The position numbers were made by a program, and so were the translations under genes. The notes under the pieces were generated by a model. That model searched no databases. It had not been told where the DNA came from and worked only from the letters and a program-made list of their open reading frames with translations. This document shows positions 33,138-41,560 of a stretch of DNA of 45,621 nt, piece by piece; within the stretch, counting starts at the first letter, position 1, and each line of letters opens with the position of its first letter. The DNA comes from Prevotella disiens JCM 6334 = ATCC 29426 (GTDB lineage Bacteria > Bacteroidota > Bacteroidia > Bacteroidales > Bacteroidaceae), in NCBI RefSeq assembly GCF_000613345.1, contig NZ_BAIS01000016.1, forward strand, positions 1 through 45,621, in the 5' to 3' direction.

Positions 33138-34427
33138 ATGGATAAAAAAAATATTAAAATAGCAGTAATAGGTTTAGGATATGTAGGTCTTCCATTGGCA
33201 AGATTGTTTTCTACCAAATACAAGACTATAGGATTTGATATGAACCAAGCTCGTGTTGATGCACTTATGAGCGGACACGATGCAACTTTGGAGGTAGCTG
33301 ATGATTTGCTTCAAGAGGCCATTAGTAAGAATGGTTTTAAATGCACAACTAATTTGGACGAGATAAAGGATTGTAATTTCTATGTTGTAGCTGTTCCGAC
33401 ACCAGTAGATAACAACAATCGACCAGATTTAACTCCGCTAATCAGTGCAAGTGAAACTGTTGGAAAGGTTATATCTAAAGACGATATCGTTGTGTATGAG
33501 TCTACAGTCTACCCTGGTGTTACGGAAGAAGAATGTCTGCCTGTTGTAGAAAAAGTATCGGGCTTGAAATTCAATGAAGATTTTTTTGCAGGCTATTCTC
33601 CTGAACGCATAAATCCTGGAGATAAAGAGCACACTGTTGAAAAGATAAAAAAGGTAACATCTGGCTCGACACCTGAAATTGCTGATATTGTAGATAATAT
33701 TTATAATTCAGTTTTAATAAATGGAACACACAAAGCACCATCAATAAAAGTCGCTGAAGCATCGAAAATTATTGAGAATTCTCAGCGCGATGTCAATATA
33801 GCATTTATGAATGAATTGGCAAAGATATTCAATGCAATGGGCATAGACACGCATGATGCTATTGATGCCGCTGCCTCGAAATGGAACTTTATTAAATTAA
33901 GTCCAGGATTGGTAGGCGGGCACTGTATTAGCGTTGACCCTTATTATTTAATCCAAAAAGCACAAGTATATGGTGTTTTACCTCGGGTTATGTCGAATGC
34001 ACGCCGTTTGAATGATGGTATGGGGGCTTATGTTGCTAATCAGACTATAAAATTGATGAATAAGAAAGGGGTAATGGTAAAAGATGCCAATATTCTTATT
34101 CTTGGTATAACATTCAAAGAGAACTGCCCCGATGTAAGAAATACCAAAGTAGTAGATATTTACCAAACACTATTAGAATACAGCAATAATATAAGGGTAT
34201 ATGATCCGTGGGCAAATCCTGAAATTGTAAAAAAGCATTATAACATCCATATACAGCAAGACTTAACACAAGTAGAAGACACTAAATATGATGCTGTAAT
34301 TTTAGCAGTTTCGCACAAAGAATTTCTTAATATGGATATACGCTCCTTACTAAAGAATAAAGAAACAGGAGTCGTTTATGATGTTAAAGGAGTACTCTCT
34401 ACTGATATAATAGATGCAAGATTATAA
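33138..34427 (+). CDS. UDP-sugar 6-dehydrogenase (WbpA/TviB type)
   Basis: This 429-residue NAD-dependent enzyme oxidises C6 of a UDP-sugar to the uronic acid in two steps. The Rossmann motif is VIGLGYVGLPLARLF, followed by VAVPTPVDNNNRPDL, YESTVYPGVTEEECLP and FAGYSPERINPGDKEH. The catalytic cysteine is at about residue 263 in LVGGHCISVDPYYL. The pattern fits UDP-HexNAc dehydrogenases (WbpA, WbpO, TviB) better than UDP-glucose dehydrogenase, so the product is probably an N-acetylhexosaminuronic acid. It is more GC-rich than the glycosyltransferases around it. The stop overlaps the next start (TAATG). A uronic carboxyl group would be a natural acceptor for amide linkage. Confidence 0.93.
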   Translation: MDKKNIKIAVIGLGYVGLPLARLFSTKYKTIGFDMNQARVDALMSGHDATLEVADDLLQEAISKNGFKCTTNLDEIKDCNFYVVAVPTPVDNNNRPDLTPLISASETVGKVISKDDIVVYESTVYPGVTEEECLPVVEKVSGLKFNEDFFAGYSPERINPGDKEHTVEKIKKVTSGSTPEIADIVDNIYNSVLINGTHKAPSIKVAEASKIIENSQRDVNIAFMNELAKIFNAMGIDTHDAIDAAASKWNFIKLSPGLVGGHCISVDPYYLIQKAQVYGVLPRVMSNARRLNDGMGAYVANQTIKLMNKKGVMVKDANILILGITFKENCPDVRNTKVVDIYQTLLEYSNNIRVYDPWANPEIVKKHYNIHIQQDLTQVEDTKYDAVILAVSHKEFLNMDIRSLLKNKETGVVYDVKGVLSTDIIDARL

Positions 34428-35398
34428 TGAAAATAAGTTTTGTTATTCCTGTCTATAATGCTGAGTTATATTTAAATAAATGCATAAAAAGCATTTATAA
34501 TTCAGAATTACCTGATACAGAGTTAGAAATCATTATGATTGATGATGGCTCGACTGACAATAGTGTAGAAGTTGCAAAACAAATATGCCAACAATACAAA
34601 AATACGATGCTTCTTGAACAAGAAAATCAAGGTTCAAGTGTAGCTCGTAATGCTGGTATAGAAAAAGCTACAGGCGATTATATTTGGTTCATAGATAGCG
34701 ATGATTATTTAGATTCTTCATTATTAGGAAGAATTAAAAACGACATTATAGAAAATAATTTTCCCGATATATTTGCTATTCAATTAAAACTTATTGATGG
34801 TAAAACGACATGTATAGAGTGTTCGCAACAAAAGGTAAAGCATAACGTTATCTTAAAAGGACGTAATGCTATTCTAAGTGGTTATCAGCCTTCATCGGCA
34901 TGTGCCTTAATCTGTAAGAGAGATTTTATCAAAAAACATCAGCTAAGATTTTATGTTGGTATCTCTCATCAAGATGTTGAATTTTCAATGCGGGCAGTAG
35001 CATTAGCTAAAAATATTTATTTCTCAGATTACCAAGCCTATATCTATATAAAACATAGTGGCTCTGTTTCTAAGCCGAAAACAGTAGAAAAACAATATTT
35101 CTATACTATTGGCGATATGTATGTTGCATTATCTCATCAGAAGTTTATAGAAACACTTGAAGATAAAGAACTGCAAGATTATATTCTTAGATGGAGTAAT
35201 AATATTTTATTTAATCTCGTGTTATCCATAAAATGTAGTAATAACCCATTAATAGATAAAAACTTCAGAAAGAAAGTTCTCACTGATATGAAAAGTCATG
35301 GCGTCTTTCCTCTTCAAGGTCCTTTTGTTTCATGGAAAGTATTGCTTTTTAGCAAGCTATTAAATATTTACTATAATGTTTATAATTTATTTTTCTAA
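34427..35398 (+). CDS. family 2 glycosyltransferase
   Basis: This 323-residue GT2 has all the usual parts: FVIPVYNAELYLNKCIKSIY at the start, IMIDDGSTDNSVEVAKQ (about residues 37-53), GSSVARNAGIEKATGDYIW and the metal site FIDSDDYLD (about 87). HQDVEFSMRAVALAK (about 185) fits the acceptor-side ED-type motif with D instead of ED. It is linked by TAATG overlaps to both the dehydrogenase before it and the acetyltransferase after it. Its substrate is unknown; the coupling suggests it may use the uronic acid donor. Confidence 0.92.
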   Translation: MKISFVIPVYNAELYLNKCIKSIYNSELPDTELEIIMIDDGSTDNSVEVAKQICQQYKNTMLLEQENQGSSVARNAGIEKATGDYIWFIDSDDYLDSSLLGRIKNDIIENNFPDIFAIQLKLIDGKTTCIECSQQKVKHNVILKGRNAILSGYQPSSACALICKRDFIKKHQLRFYVGISHQDVEFSMRAVALAKNIYFSDYQAYIYIKHSGSVSKPKTVEKQYFYTIGDMYVALSHQKFIETLEDKELQDYILRWSNNILFNLVLSIKCSNNPLIDKNFRKKVLTDMKSHGVFPLQGPFVSWKVLLFSKLLNIYYNVYNLFF

Positions 35399-35976
35399 TG
35401 AAACAAAAAGATTGGTTATATATTGAAAGTGATTATTATCGTTGGACAAGGATTTCCAGAAATAATGGAGGAGGAAGGTTCTTCCATCTTAAAATAATAA
35501 TATTTGCCCTATTCGGGCGTATACCTGGTTTTACATATTGTTTTTGGTTAAGAATAGCAAATGTAAAAGGAATAATGGGAATAATTGGACGTTGGAAACA
35601 TTATAAAAATAGAATAAAATATGGAACAGAAATAATTTGGTCTACTCAAATAGGATATGGTCTATTTCTTCCACACCCTTTTTCCATTACAATTAATTCT
35701 TCAACAATAATCGGCGATAACTGTTGTATAAATAAAGGGGTAAATATAGGCTCTAAAAACTGCAATGCTGCAATAATTGGCAATAATGTTTATATAGGTC
35801 CCAATGTCTGTATTATAGAAAATGTTCGTATTGGAAATAATGTAACAATTGGAGCTGGAGCCATTGTTGTAAAAGATATTCCAGATAATGCAACAGTTGC
35901 AGGTAATCCTGCTAAAATAATCTCATATAAAGATCATTCAGACTTAAGACTTAAAGTATGGAGGAATAATATTTAA
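35398..35976 (+). CDS. serine-acetyltransferase-like hexapeptide O-acetyltransferase
   Basis: The protein has 192 residues. The C-terminal half is a left-handed beta helix of hexapeptide repeats (IIGDNCCINKGVNIGSK, then IGNNVYIGPNVCIIENVRIG, GAGAIVVKDIP), ending with the CysE-like VAGNPAKII. Proteins of this size in glycan loci usually acetylate a sugar hydroxyl, although they resemble serine acetyltransferases. The N-terminal region with FGRIPGFTYCFWLRIANVKG is the short version found in such loci, so a role in cysteine synthesis is unlikely. The start overlaps the GT2 stop. Confidence 0.88.
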   Translation: MKQKDWLYIESDYYRWTRISRNNGGGRFFHLKIIIFALFGRIPGFTYCFWLRIANVKGIMGIIGRWKHYKNRIKYGTEIIWSTQIGYGLFLPHPFSITINSSTIIGDNCCINKGVNIGSKNCNAAIIGNNVYIGPNVCIIENVRIGNNVTIGAGAIVVKDIPDNATVAGNPAKIISYKDHSDLRLKVWRNNI

Positions 35977-36080
35977 TTAAATATTAAATATGTTGTATTT
36001 TTATCATTTCGTTATATTATAAAATTTAAGGATACACTTTTTCCTGATTTTTAATAAAAACAGAGTTTATTATTCAATTT

Positions 36081-37057
36081 ATGAAAAAAATATCAATATT
36101 GATTCCTGTTTATAATGTCGAAAAATATCTACACAGATGTTTAGATTCTATATGTAATCAGTTAAATGAAGAGTGCGAATTAGTTATTATCAATGATGGT
36201 AGTAAAGATGGTAGTGGAGGTATTTGTAATGAATATCAAAATAAATATCCAAACCTAATAAGAGTTTTTCATCAAGAAAATAGAGGTACAGGAGTTACAA
36301 GAAATTCATTACTTAACAACGTACAAGGAGAGTATGTCTGGTTTGTTGATTCCGATGATTTTATAACAGAAAATATACTAAATACCATATTAGAGAAATT
36401 AGATGGAGAGATTGAAATTCTTTCTATGTGTTTCAAGAGATTTGGTAATAATAAATATGGCGAATTAGAAAACAAGCATCAAGACAGAACTTAATAAGTG
36501 GTACAAATTATTTAACATCAGAAAAAGTTGATGGTTTTTTGTGGAATAAAATTTATAAACTCTGTTTTTTAAAAGATAATGACATTTGCTTTAACGAAAA
36601 TCTGAATTCGCAAGAAGATTGGCTTTTCAATATACAAGCATTTATTCTATGCAAAAAAATGTTATTAACGGGCATTTATTCATACAATTATTTTCAAGAC
36701 AATCAAAGTTCTATTTTGCACTTAAATACGCCAGCTTCTAATAAACGAGATATAGAAAATACATTATTAGCAGAAAAAGAGCTCTTAAAACTTATAAACT
36801 TACAAAGGGACAAAAAGGTAAAAAAAAGTTTATCAGAAATACTTTATTTAAATATTGCAGGTTTTTTCTATTCTCTTTATACTAACAATATCTCATCTGA
36901 AGAAATCAAACGTATTCTAAGTATTGAAAAAGAAAGAGGATTATATCCTGTTCCATTTACCAAAAACAAACGAGCAAATATATTTTTAATAGGTGCCAAC
37001 ATAAAACCATTATTTATCTTTTTATGCTGGATACGTAATAAAATAAATAAAAAATGA
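36081..37057 (+). pseudogene. family 2 glycosyltransferase split by a frameshift
   Basis: The first frame (36081-36494) has the GT2 N-terminus: ILIPVYNVEKYLHRCLDSIC, VIINDGSKDGSG and VDSDDFITEN. It runs out after GELENKHQDRT. The second frame is open from about 36470 and continues as RQNLISGTNYLTSEKVDGFL, then WNKIYK and NSQEDWLFN, the normal C-terminal half, to 37057. One missing base (or two added) between about 36465 and 36485 explains the break. There is no long homopolymer at the site, so slippage is less likely than in rarA. Rejoined it would have about 325 residues, like the GT2 genes on both sides. As given it is probably inactive. Confidence 0.82.
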
Positions 37058-38025
37058 AAAAACTATCATTATTAATTCCAATCTATAACGGCGCAAAATA
37101 TATTGACGGTTTAATGAATAACATATTAAGCCAAATAACCCCAACGATAGAAAAAGATATTGAGGTTCTACTAATTAATGATGGAAGTAAGGATAACTCT
37201 TTTAGTATGTTAAAAGAGTATTCAGCACGTTATCCTGATATTTTAAAAATAGAAACGCAAGAGAATGAAGGAATCGGCATTACTCGCAATCGAATGTTAT
37301 CATTGGCAAGTGGTATGTTCGTTTGGTATATTGATCAAGATGATTTTATAGAGAAAAATATTCTACAGGAAATTATTCCTATAATAGAAGAAAAATATGA
37401 TTTAATTAATATTGGTCATACACAAATTAGTACTTCAAATGAGATAATAGAAGAATATTTACCAAAAGAGAAAAGATATGTCTCTGGTCTTCAAATGGTG
37501 AAGGAGGGGTATAGAAATAATGCACTTTGGGATAAGATTATAAATAAAAAGTTTCTTCTTAAAAATAACTTGTCGTTTGGTAAGTATAATGGTATGGACG
37601 ACTTTTTTCTTTCATTTTGTTTAATGGCAAAATGCACGGAAATAAAAACTATTCATAAAACAGGCTATTATCATATAGTTAATCCAAAGTCGTATTCACA
37701 AGATCTAACAGAAAAGGTGAGAATTGATTGGGCAGAAGGCTCTTATTCTTTAGGAAATGAAATTTATACATATGTTTCTTCAACATCAAAATACGAACAA
37801 GATATACTTAATATTTGGTTCTCTTTATGGTTATTAGGGTTTATATATTCTTTAGTTAATTATAAATATTCTGATAATTATGATTTAAAAATGCTTGAGC
37901 GGTTAAAGAAATGTAAGCTTTATCCTATAAAGCCCAAAATGCGCTCTAAACGTCTTCATCTTGTAACCTATATTCTTAATAATTCGCTTGGTTATAGGAT
38001 TAGCAAATTTTTTCTGACTAATTAA
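37054..38025 (+). CDS. family 2 glycosyltransferase
   Basis: This 323-residue GT2 shows LLIPIYNGAKYIDGLMNNIL, VLLINDGSKDNSFSMLKEYS (about residues 41-60), GIGITRNRMLSLASGMFVW and the metal site IDQDDFIEKN (about 93-102), where the usual D-S-D-D reads D-Q-D-D. MDDFFLSFCLMAKCTEI (about 182) is the acceptor-side segment. It overlaps the broken GT2 before it by four bases (ATGA) and is followed two bases later by the polymerase gene. It resembles the neighbour at 36081-37057 in layout, so the two may descend from a duplication. Donor unknown. Confidence 0.9.
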   Translation: MKKLSLLIPIYNGAKYIDGLMNNILSQITPTIEKDIEVLLINDGSKDNSFSMLKEYSARYPDILKIETQENEGIGITRNRMLSLASGMFVWYIDQDDFIEKNILQEIIPIIEEKYDLINIGHTQISTSNEIIEEYLPKEKRYVSGLQMVKEGYRNNALWDKIINKKFLLKNNLSFGKYNGMDDFFLSFCLMAKCTEIKTIHKTGYYHIVNPKSYSQDLTEKVRIDWAEGSYSLGNEIYTYVSSTSKYEQDILNIWFSLWLLGFIYSLVNYKYSDNYDLKMLERLKKCKLYPIKPKMRSKRLHLVTYILNNSLGYRISKFFLTN

Positions 38026-38027
38026 TT

Positions 38028-39185
38028 ATGTTATTATATCTTTTAATTTTTAGTATACCTTTTCTATTTTATTGGTTTTCTATAATTAGAGAAACCAATA
38101 TCAGGCAACTTGACGACCAGCGTTTTGCTGTTATATATATATATGGTATTGCATTATTTGTTGGATTGGGAGATATGTTAGGCGGTTACGATCGCTATAT
38201 CTATAGCGAACTGTTTGATAATTTGGCAGACCAGTTAAGAGTTGGAACTTCAATAAAATTATCTAATATTTACCAAGCATACAGTACTGAATTTGGCTAT
38301 ATAGGACTTAACTGGGCAATAGCTCATATAACAAGCAACAGATATATTTTTATTTTCCTCTATACTATCTGTATGTATGCCATTATTTTACATAGTTTTA
38401 GAAAGTATGCAAAGAATTATCCCTTGGCATCTATCTTGTTTATGGCATTGGTATTTTATTTCTCATTTACATATCTTCGGCAGATGTTCGCTGCTGCTAT
38501 TATAGGACTGTCTATTAGATATATCATCGAAAGAAAGTTTTTAAAGTACTGTGCTATTATCATTGCAGCGTTTTCGTTCCATAATTCTGCTATTATTTTC
38601 TTCCCCATGTATTTCATTGCAAATAAGAAATACTCAAAAGCACGTATATTATTATTAATGTCCGCATGTTTCATTATTGGTGTAACAGGAATAACAAGTA
38701 ACCTTTATAATCTTTTTGATGATATATCAACTCGTGCAGCGCATGCTGATTATGCAGTTCAAGAAGATACACGAATAGCCTACATCTTAGAGGCTGGATT
38801 CTTTCTCTTTTTCCTGATAAAGTCTTATTATCATCTACCAGATACCAAACAAAATATAGTTTTATACAACATAGCTTTAGCATTTTGTGCTATTTTGTTG
38901 TTGTTTATTCGTTCTGAAAACGGAGGACGCTTAAGTTGGTATTTCGTATATGGATTAATATTTTCACTAACACAGCTATCAACTACCAACTATGGAAAAA
39001 AAATAAAGATGGGCTTACAGCTTTCTATTGTTAGTTTTGTTCTTTTCTTGCGTATTCTCACTTCATGGGGAGTTCTATTGTATCCGTATAAAACGTTTTT
39101 CACTAATGGGCATAGAGAAAACGATTATATTTTTGAAAGATATGAATACGATTATAATTACGACAAAGATAAATTTTATAAGTAA
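38028..39185 (+). CDS. wzy: EpsG-family membrane protein, probable repeat-unit polymerase (Wzy)
   Basis: This 385-residue protein has about 9-10 membrane helices. The segments GDMLGGYDRYIYSELFD (about residues 44-60), EFGYIGLNWAIAHIT (about 86-100), FSFTYLRQMFAAAIIGLSIR (about 143-162) and FSFHNSAIIFFPMYF (about 183-197) are typical of the EpsG/Wzy group that joins repeat units in the periplasm. It is the only such protein seen here, which fits one polymerase per locus. The reading frame crosses a (TA)6 run at 38132-38144, encoding IYIYG. Wzy proteins vary greatly, so the exact function rests on topology and context. Confidence 0.83.
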   Translation: MLLYLLIFSIPFLFYWFSIIRETNIRQLDDQRFAVIYIYGIALFVGLGDMLGGYDRYIYSELFDNLADQLRVGTSIKLSNIYQAYSTEFGYIGLNWAIAHITSNRYIFIFLYTICMYAIILHSFRKYAKNYPLASILFMALVFYFSFTYLRQMFAAAIIGLSIRYIIERKFLKYCAIIIAAFSFHNSAIIFFPMYFIANKKYSKARILLLMSACFIIGVTGITSNLYNLFDDISTRAAHADYAVQEDTRIAYILEAGFFLFFLIKSYYHLPDTKQNIVLYNIALAFCAILLLFIRSENGGRLSWYFVYGLIFSLTQLSTTNYGKKIKMGLQLSIVSFVLFLRILTSWGVLLYPYKTFFTNGHRENDYIFERYEYDYNYDKDKFYK

Positions 39186-39191
39186 TATTAT

Positions 39192-40076
39192 ATGCTGATA
39201 ACCGTATTCACTCCAACCTATAACAGGGCAAAACTGCTTCCAAGGTTGCATAAAAGCCTACAAGTTCAAACTAACAAAGATTTTGAGTGGGTTATTGTTG
39301 ATGATGGGAGTACCGATAATACAAAAGAAGTTATAGATAATATAATAATACAACAAGATAATGATTTTCCAATTCGATATTTCTATAAAGAAAATGGAGG
39401 AAAACATACTGCAATAAATCAAGGAGTAAAAGAAGCGAAAGGAGAATTATTCTTTATTACAGACAGCGACGATGTCCTACTGCCTAATTCTTTAGAAATA
39501 GTATATCAACAATATTCTAAGATAAAAGAAAACAAAGATCTTGGAGGTATTTGTGGTTTGGATTGTTATGCTGATGGGAAGATAATTGGGACAGGTTTAA
39601 AGAAGGATTTTATAGATAGTAATTCCATTGAAATACGAAATCATCATTACGTTACAGGTGATTTAAAAGAGGTTTTCTATACAAATGTATTAAAGGAATT
39701 TCCATTCCCTGAGATTGTTAATGAGCGTTTTGTGCCAGAAGTTTTGGTTTGGAATAGAATAGCACAAAAATATAAATTAAGATATATCAATCAACCGATT
39801 TATCAAGTAGAATATCAAGAAGGTGGACTTACATCTAAGATTATTGAAATCAGAATGAAGAGTCCAATTGCAACGACGATATGTTATGGGGAAATGTTAG
39901 ATTTACATATTCCAATTAAAAGTAAAATAAAAGCAGCTATAAATTATTGGAGATTCTATTTCTGTATTGAGGATAAATCGAAAATAAGAAAAAGAATAAA
40001 CCTTTTGTGGGTAGGACTCTTACCAATAGGTTGGGCTTTTCATATAAAAGACCGAATAAGAATTAATAAGAAGTAG
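39192..40076 (+). CDS. family 2 glycosyltransferase
   Basis: This 294-residue GT2 shows ITVFTPTYNRAKLLPRLHKS at the start, FEWVIVDDGSTDNTKEV (about residues 33-49), ENGGKHTAINQGVKEAKGEL and the metal site FITDSDDVLLPNS (about 88-100). VNERFVPEVLVWNRIAQKY (about 176) is the acceptor-side segment. It is of the short type common in Bacteroidetes capsule loci. It lies six bases after the polymerase gene. A 295-base intergenic repeat region follows, suggesting that a transcription unit or an exchanged block ends here. Confidence 0.92.
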   Translation: MLITVFTPTYNRAKLLPRLHKSLQVQTNKDFEWVIVDDGSTDNTKEVIDNIIIQQDNDFPIRYFYKENGGKHTAINQGVKEAKGELFFITDSDDVLLPNSLEIVYQQYSKIKENKDLGGICGLDCYADGKIIGTGLKKDFIDSNSIEIRNHHYVTGDLKEVFYTNVLKEFPFPEIVNERFVPEVLVWNRIAQKYKLRYINQPIYQVEYQEGGLTSKIIEIRMKSPIATTICYGEMLDLHIPIKSKIKAAINYWRFYFCIEDKSKIRKRINLLWVGLLPIGWAFHIKDRIRINKK

Positions 40077-40371
40077 ATTATAGGTAGAAAAAAGGCTTGA
40101 TAGTTGTAAATCTTTTTCACAAGCGTAACTATTGCTCAACTTTCTTTCTATCAATATATTGTAAAACCTATTGTTTCGCATCCTAAAAGCGGCTATTTTA
40201 CACGGTAAAAGCGTAGGTTTTGTATCGCAAAACAGCCGCTTTTGTATTGCCAAAATGAATTTATTGTATTTTGATAAAATTCTTTTTACAAAATATACTT
40301 CTTTCTTCCATTATTAAAACTTTTCAAGAAGAGACATTTAAAGCTTAAATTCTTTAACTTAATATGAGTAG
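40077..40371. other. intergenic stretch between glycosyltransferase genes
   Basis: No gene is seen. The first part is taken up by the repeat at 40163-40243; the rest is AT-rich without a clear TAnnTTTG promoter. The gap breaks the otherwise tightly packed gene order and base composition is less AT-rich after it, so it may be a module border. Confidence 0.5.
40163..40243. repeat. intergenic repeat, copy 2, with interleaved inverted segments
   Basis: AAAACCTA (40163-40170) pairs with TAGGTTTT (40214-40221), and AAAAGCGGCT (40185-40194) pairs with AGCCGCTTTT (40234-40243). The order a-b-a'-b' would allow a pseudoknot or alternative stems; GTTTTG/CAAAAC (about 40217-40232) is a third choice. The 3' half matches 18730-18759 at about 23 of 30 positions. 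Confidence 0.6.
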
Positions 40372-41484
40372 ATGAAAATCCTTCAAGTCATTACATCATT
40401 AGAAATAGGAGGCGCAGAAACCTTGGTTGTTAACTTGATTCCAAGATTGTCTGTATTAGGACATACTGTGGATTTATGTATCTTTAATGGTACGGAAACA
40501 CCATTGATACAAAGATTGAAAGTTGAAAGTCCACAAACGAAGATATATGCATTGGGACATAGTGTATACAATCCACTTTATATATTAAAGCTGATGAAGA
40601 TAATGAAAGGATATGATATTGTTCATACACATAATTCTTCACCACAGTTATTTGTTGCAATTGCGAATTTGTATCGCCATACAAAACTCGTATCTACAGA
40701 ACATAATACGTCAAACCGCAAGCGTAACTGGAAGTGGTATCGTCCTATTGAGAGTTGGATGTATGGGAAGTACAACCATATTATATGCATTAGTAAGATT
40801 GCAGAAGAAAGGTTGAGAGAATATATGAAAGGAGAATGGATTATTCAATCTTCAAATAGATATAAAACAATTACTACAATTAATAATGGGATTGATGTCA
40901 ATGCAATTTCTCAAGCACTTCCTTGCAAGGACCTATTAAGTAAGAAAGAGGCACGTAAGGCTATTCTAATGGTGGCTGGCTTTCGTGAACAAAAAGATCA
41001 AGATACTATTCTTCGTGCAGTAAACCAATTAGATAAAGATAAATTTGAAGTTTGGTTTGCTGGTATTGGCGAACGAATGGAAGAAGTTCAACAGTTGTCT
41101 AAGTCGTTAGGTGTAGATGATAGAGTTCGGTTTCTTGGATTAAGAACAGACATACCGAATGTGTTGAAGGCAGCAGATATTATCGTTATGTCTTCTCATT
41201 GGGAGGGTTTGAGTCTTAGTAATGTGGAAGGTATGAGTGCACATAAACCTTTTATTGCCTCTGATGTAAATGGCTTACGAGAGGTTACAAAAGGATATGG
41301 TATTCTTTTTCCACATGAAGATGCCAAGGCTTTGGCAAATGAAATTAATCAATTGGCAGGAAATAAGGATTATTATGATAAAGTTGCCAACCGCTGTTAT
41401 AATCGAGCACTAGAATTTGATATCAACAAGATGGTAAACGGTTATAATCAAGTCTATCAAAAAGTAATTGGAAATTTTGAATAA
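40372..41484 (+). CDS. family 4 glycosyltransferase
   Basis: This 370-residue GT-B fold enzyme has an N-terminal acceptor domain with LEIGGAETLVVNLIPRLSVL and IVHTHNSSPQLFVAIANLY. The C-terminal donor domain shows MVAGFREQKDQDTILRAVNQ (about residues 204-223), VRFLGLRTDIPNVLKAADII and MSSHWEGLSLSNVEGM (about 279-294), with the E-x7-E type pair. It acts as a retaining transferase on the inner face of the membrane. It is less AT-rich than the block before 40,076 and is followed by another GT4 and the initiating transferase, a grouping typical of the conserved end of such loci. Confidence 0.93.
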   Translation: MKILQVITSLEIGGAETLVVNLIPRLSVLGHTVDLCIFNGTETPLIQRLKVESPQTKIYALGHSVYNPLYILKLMKIMKGYDIVHTHNSSPQLFVAIANLYRHTKLVSTEHNTSNRKRNWKWYRPIESWMYGKYNHIICISKIAEERLREYMKGEWIIQSSNRYKTITTINNGIDVNAISQALPCKDLLSKKEARKAILMVAGFREQKDQDTILRAVNQLDKDKFEVWFAGIGERMEEVQQLSKSLGVDDRVRFLGLRTDIPNVLKAADIIVMSSHWEGLSLSNVEGMSAHKPFIASDVNGLREVTKGYGILFPHEDAKALANEINQLAGNKDYYDKVANRCYNRALEFDINKMVNGYNQVYQKVIGNFE

Positions 41485-41560
41485 ACTGATACTGATAAAT
41501 CTAAAACCGTTGAGGTGTATTGCAATACCTACAAGCATATTATGTCATAAGAATTAAAAG

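Noticed and set aside
35977..36080. AT-rich gap before the broken GT2 gene as a promoter
   Set aside because: There is no TAnnTTTG box with a TTG at proper distance; the gap is simply AT-rich.
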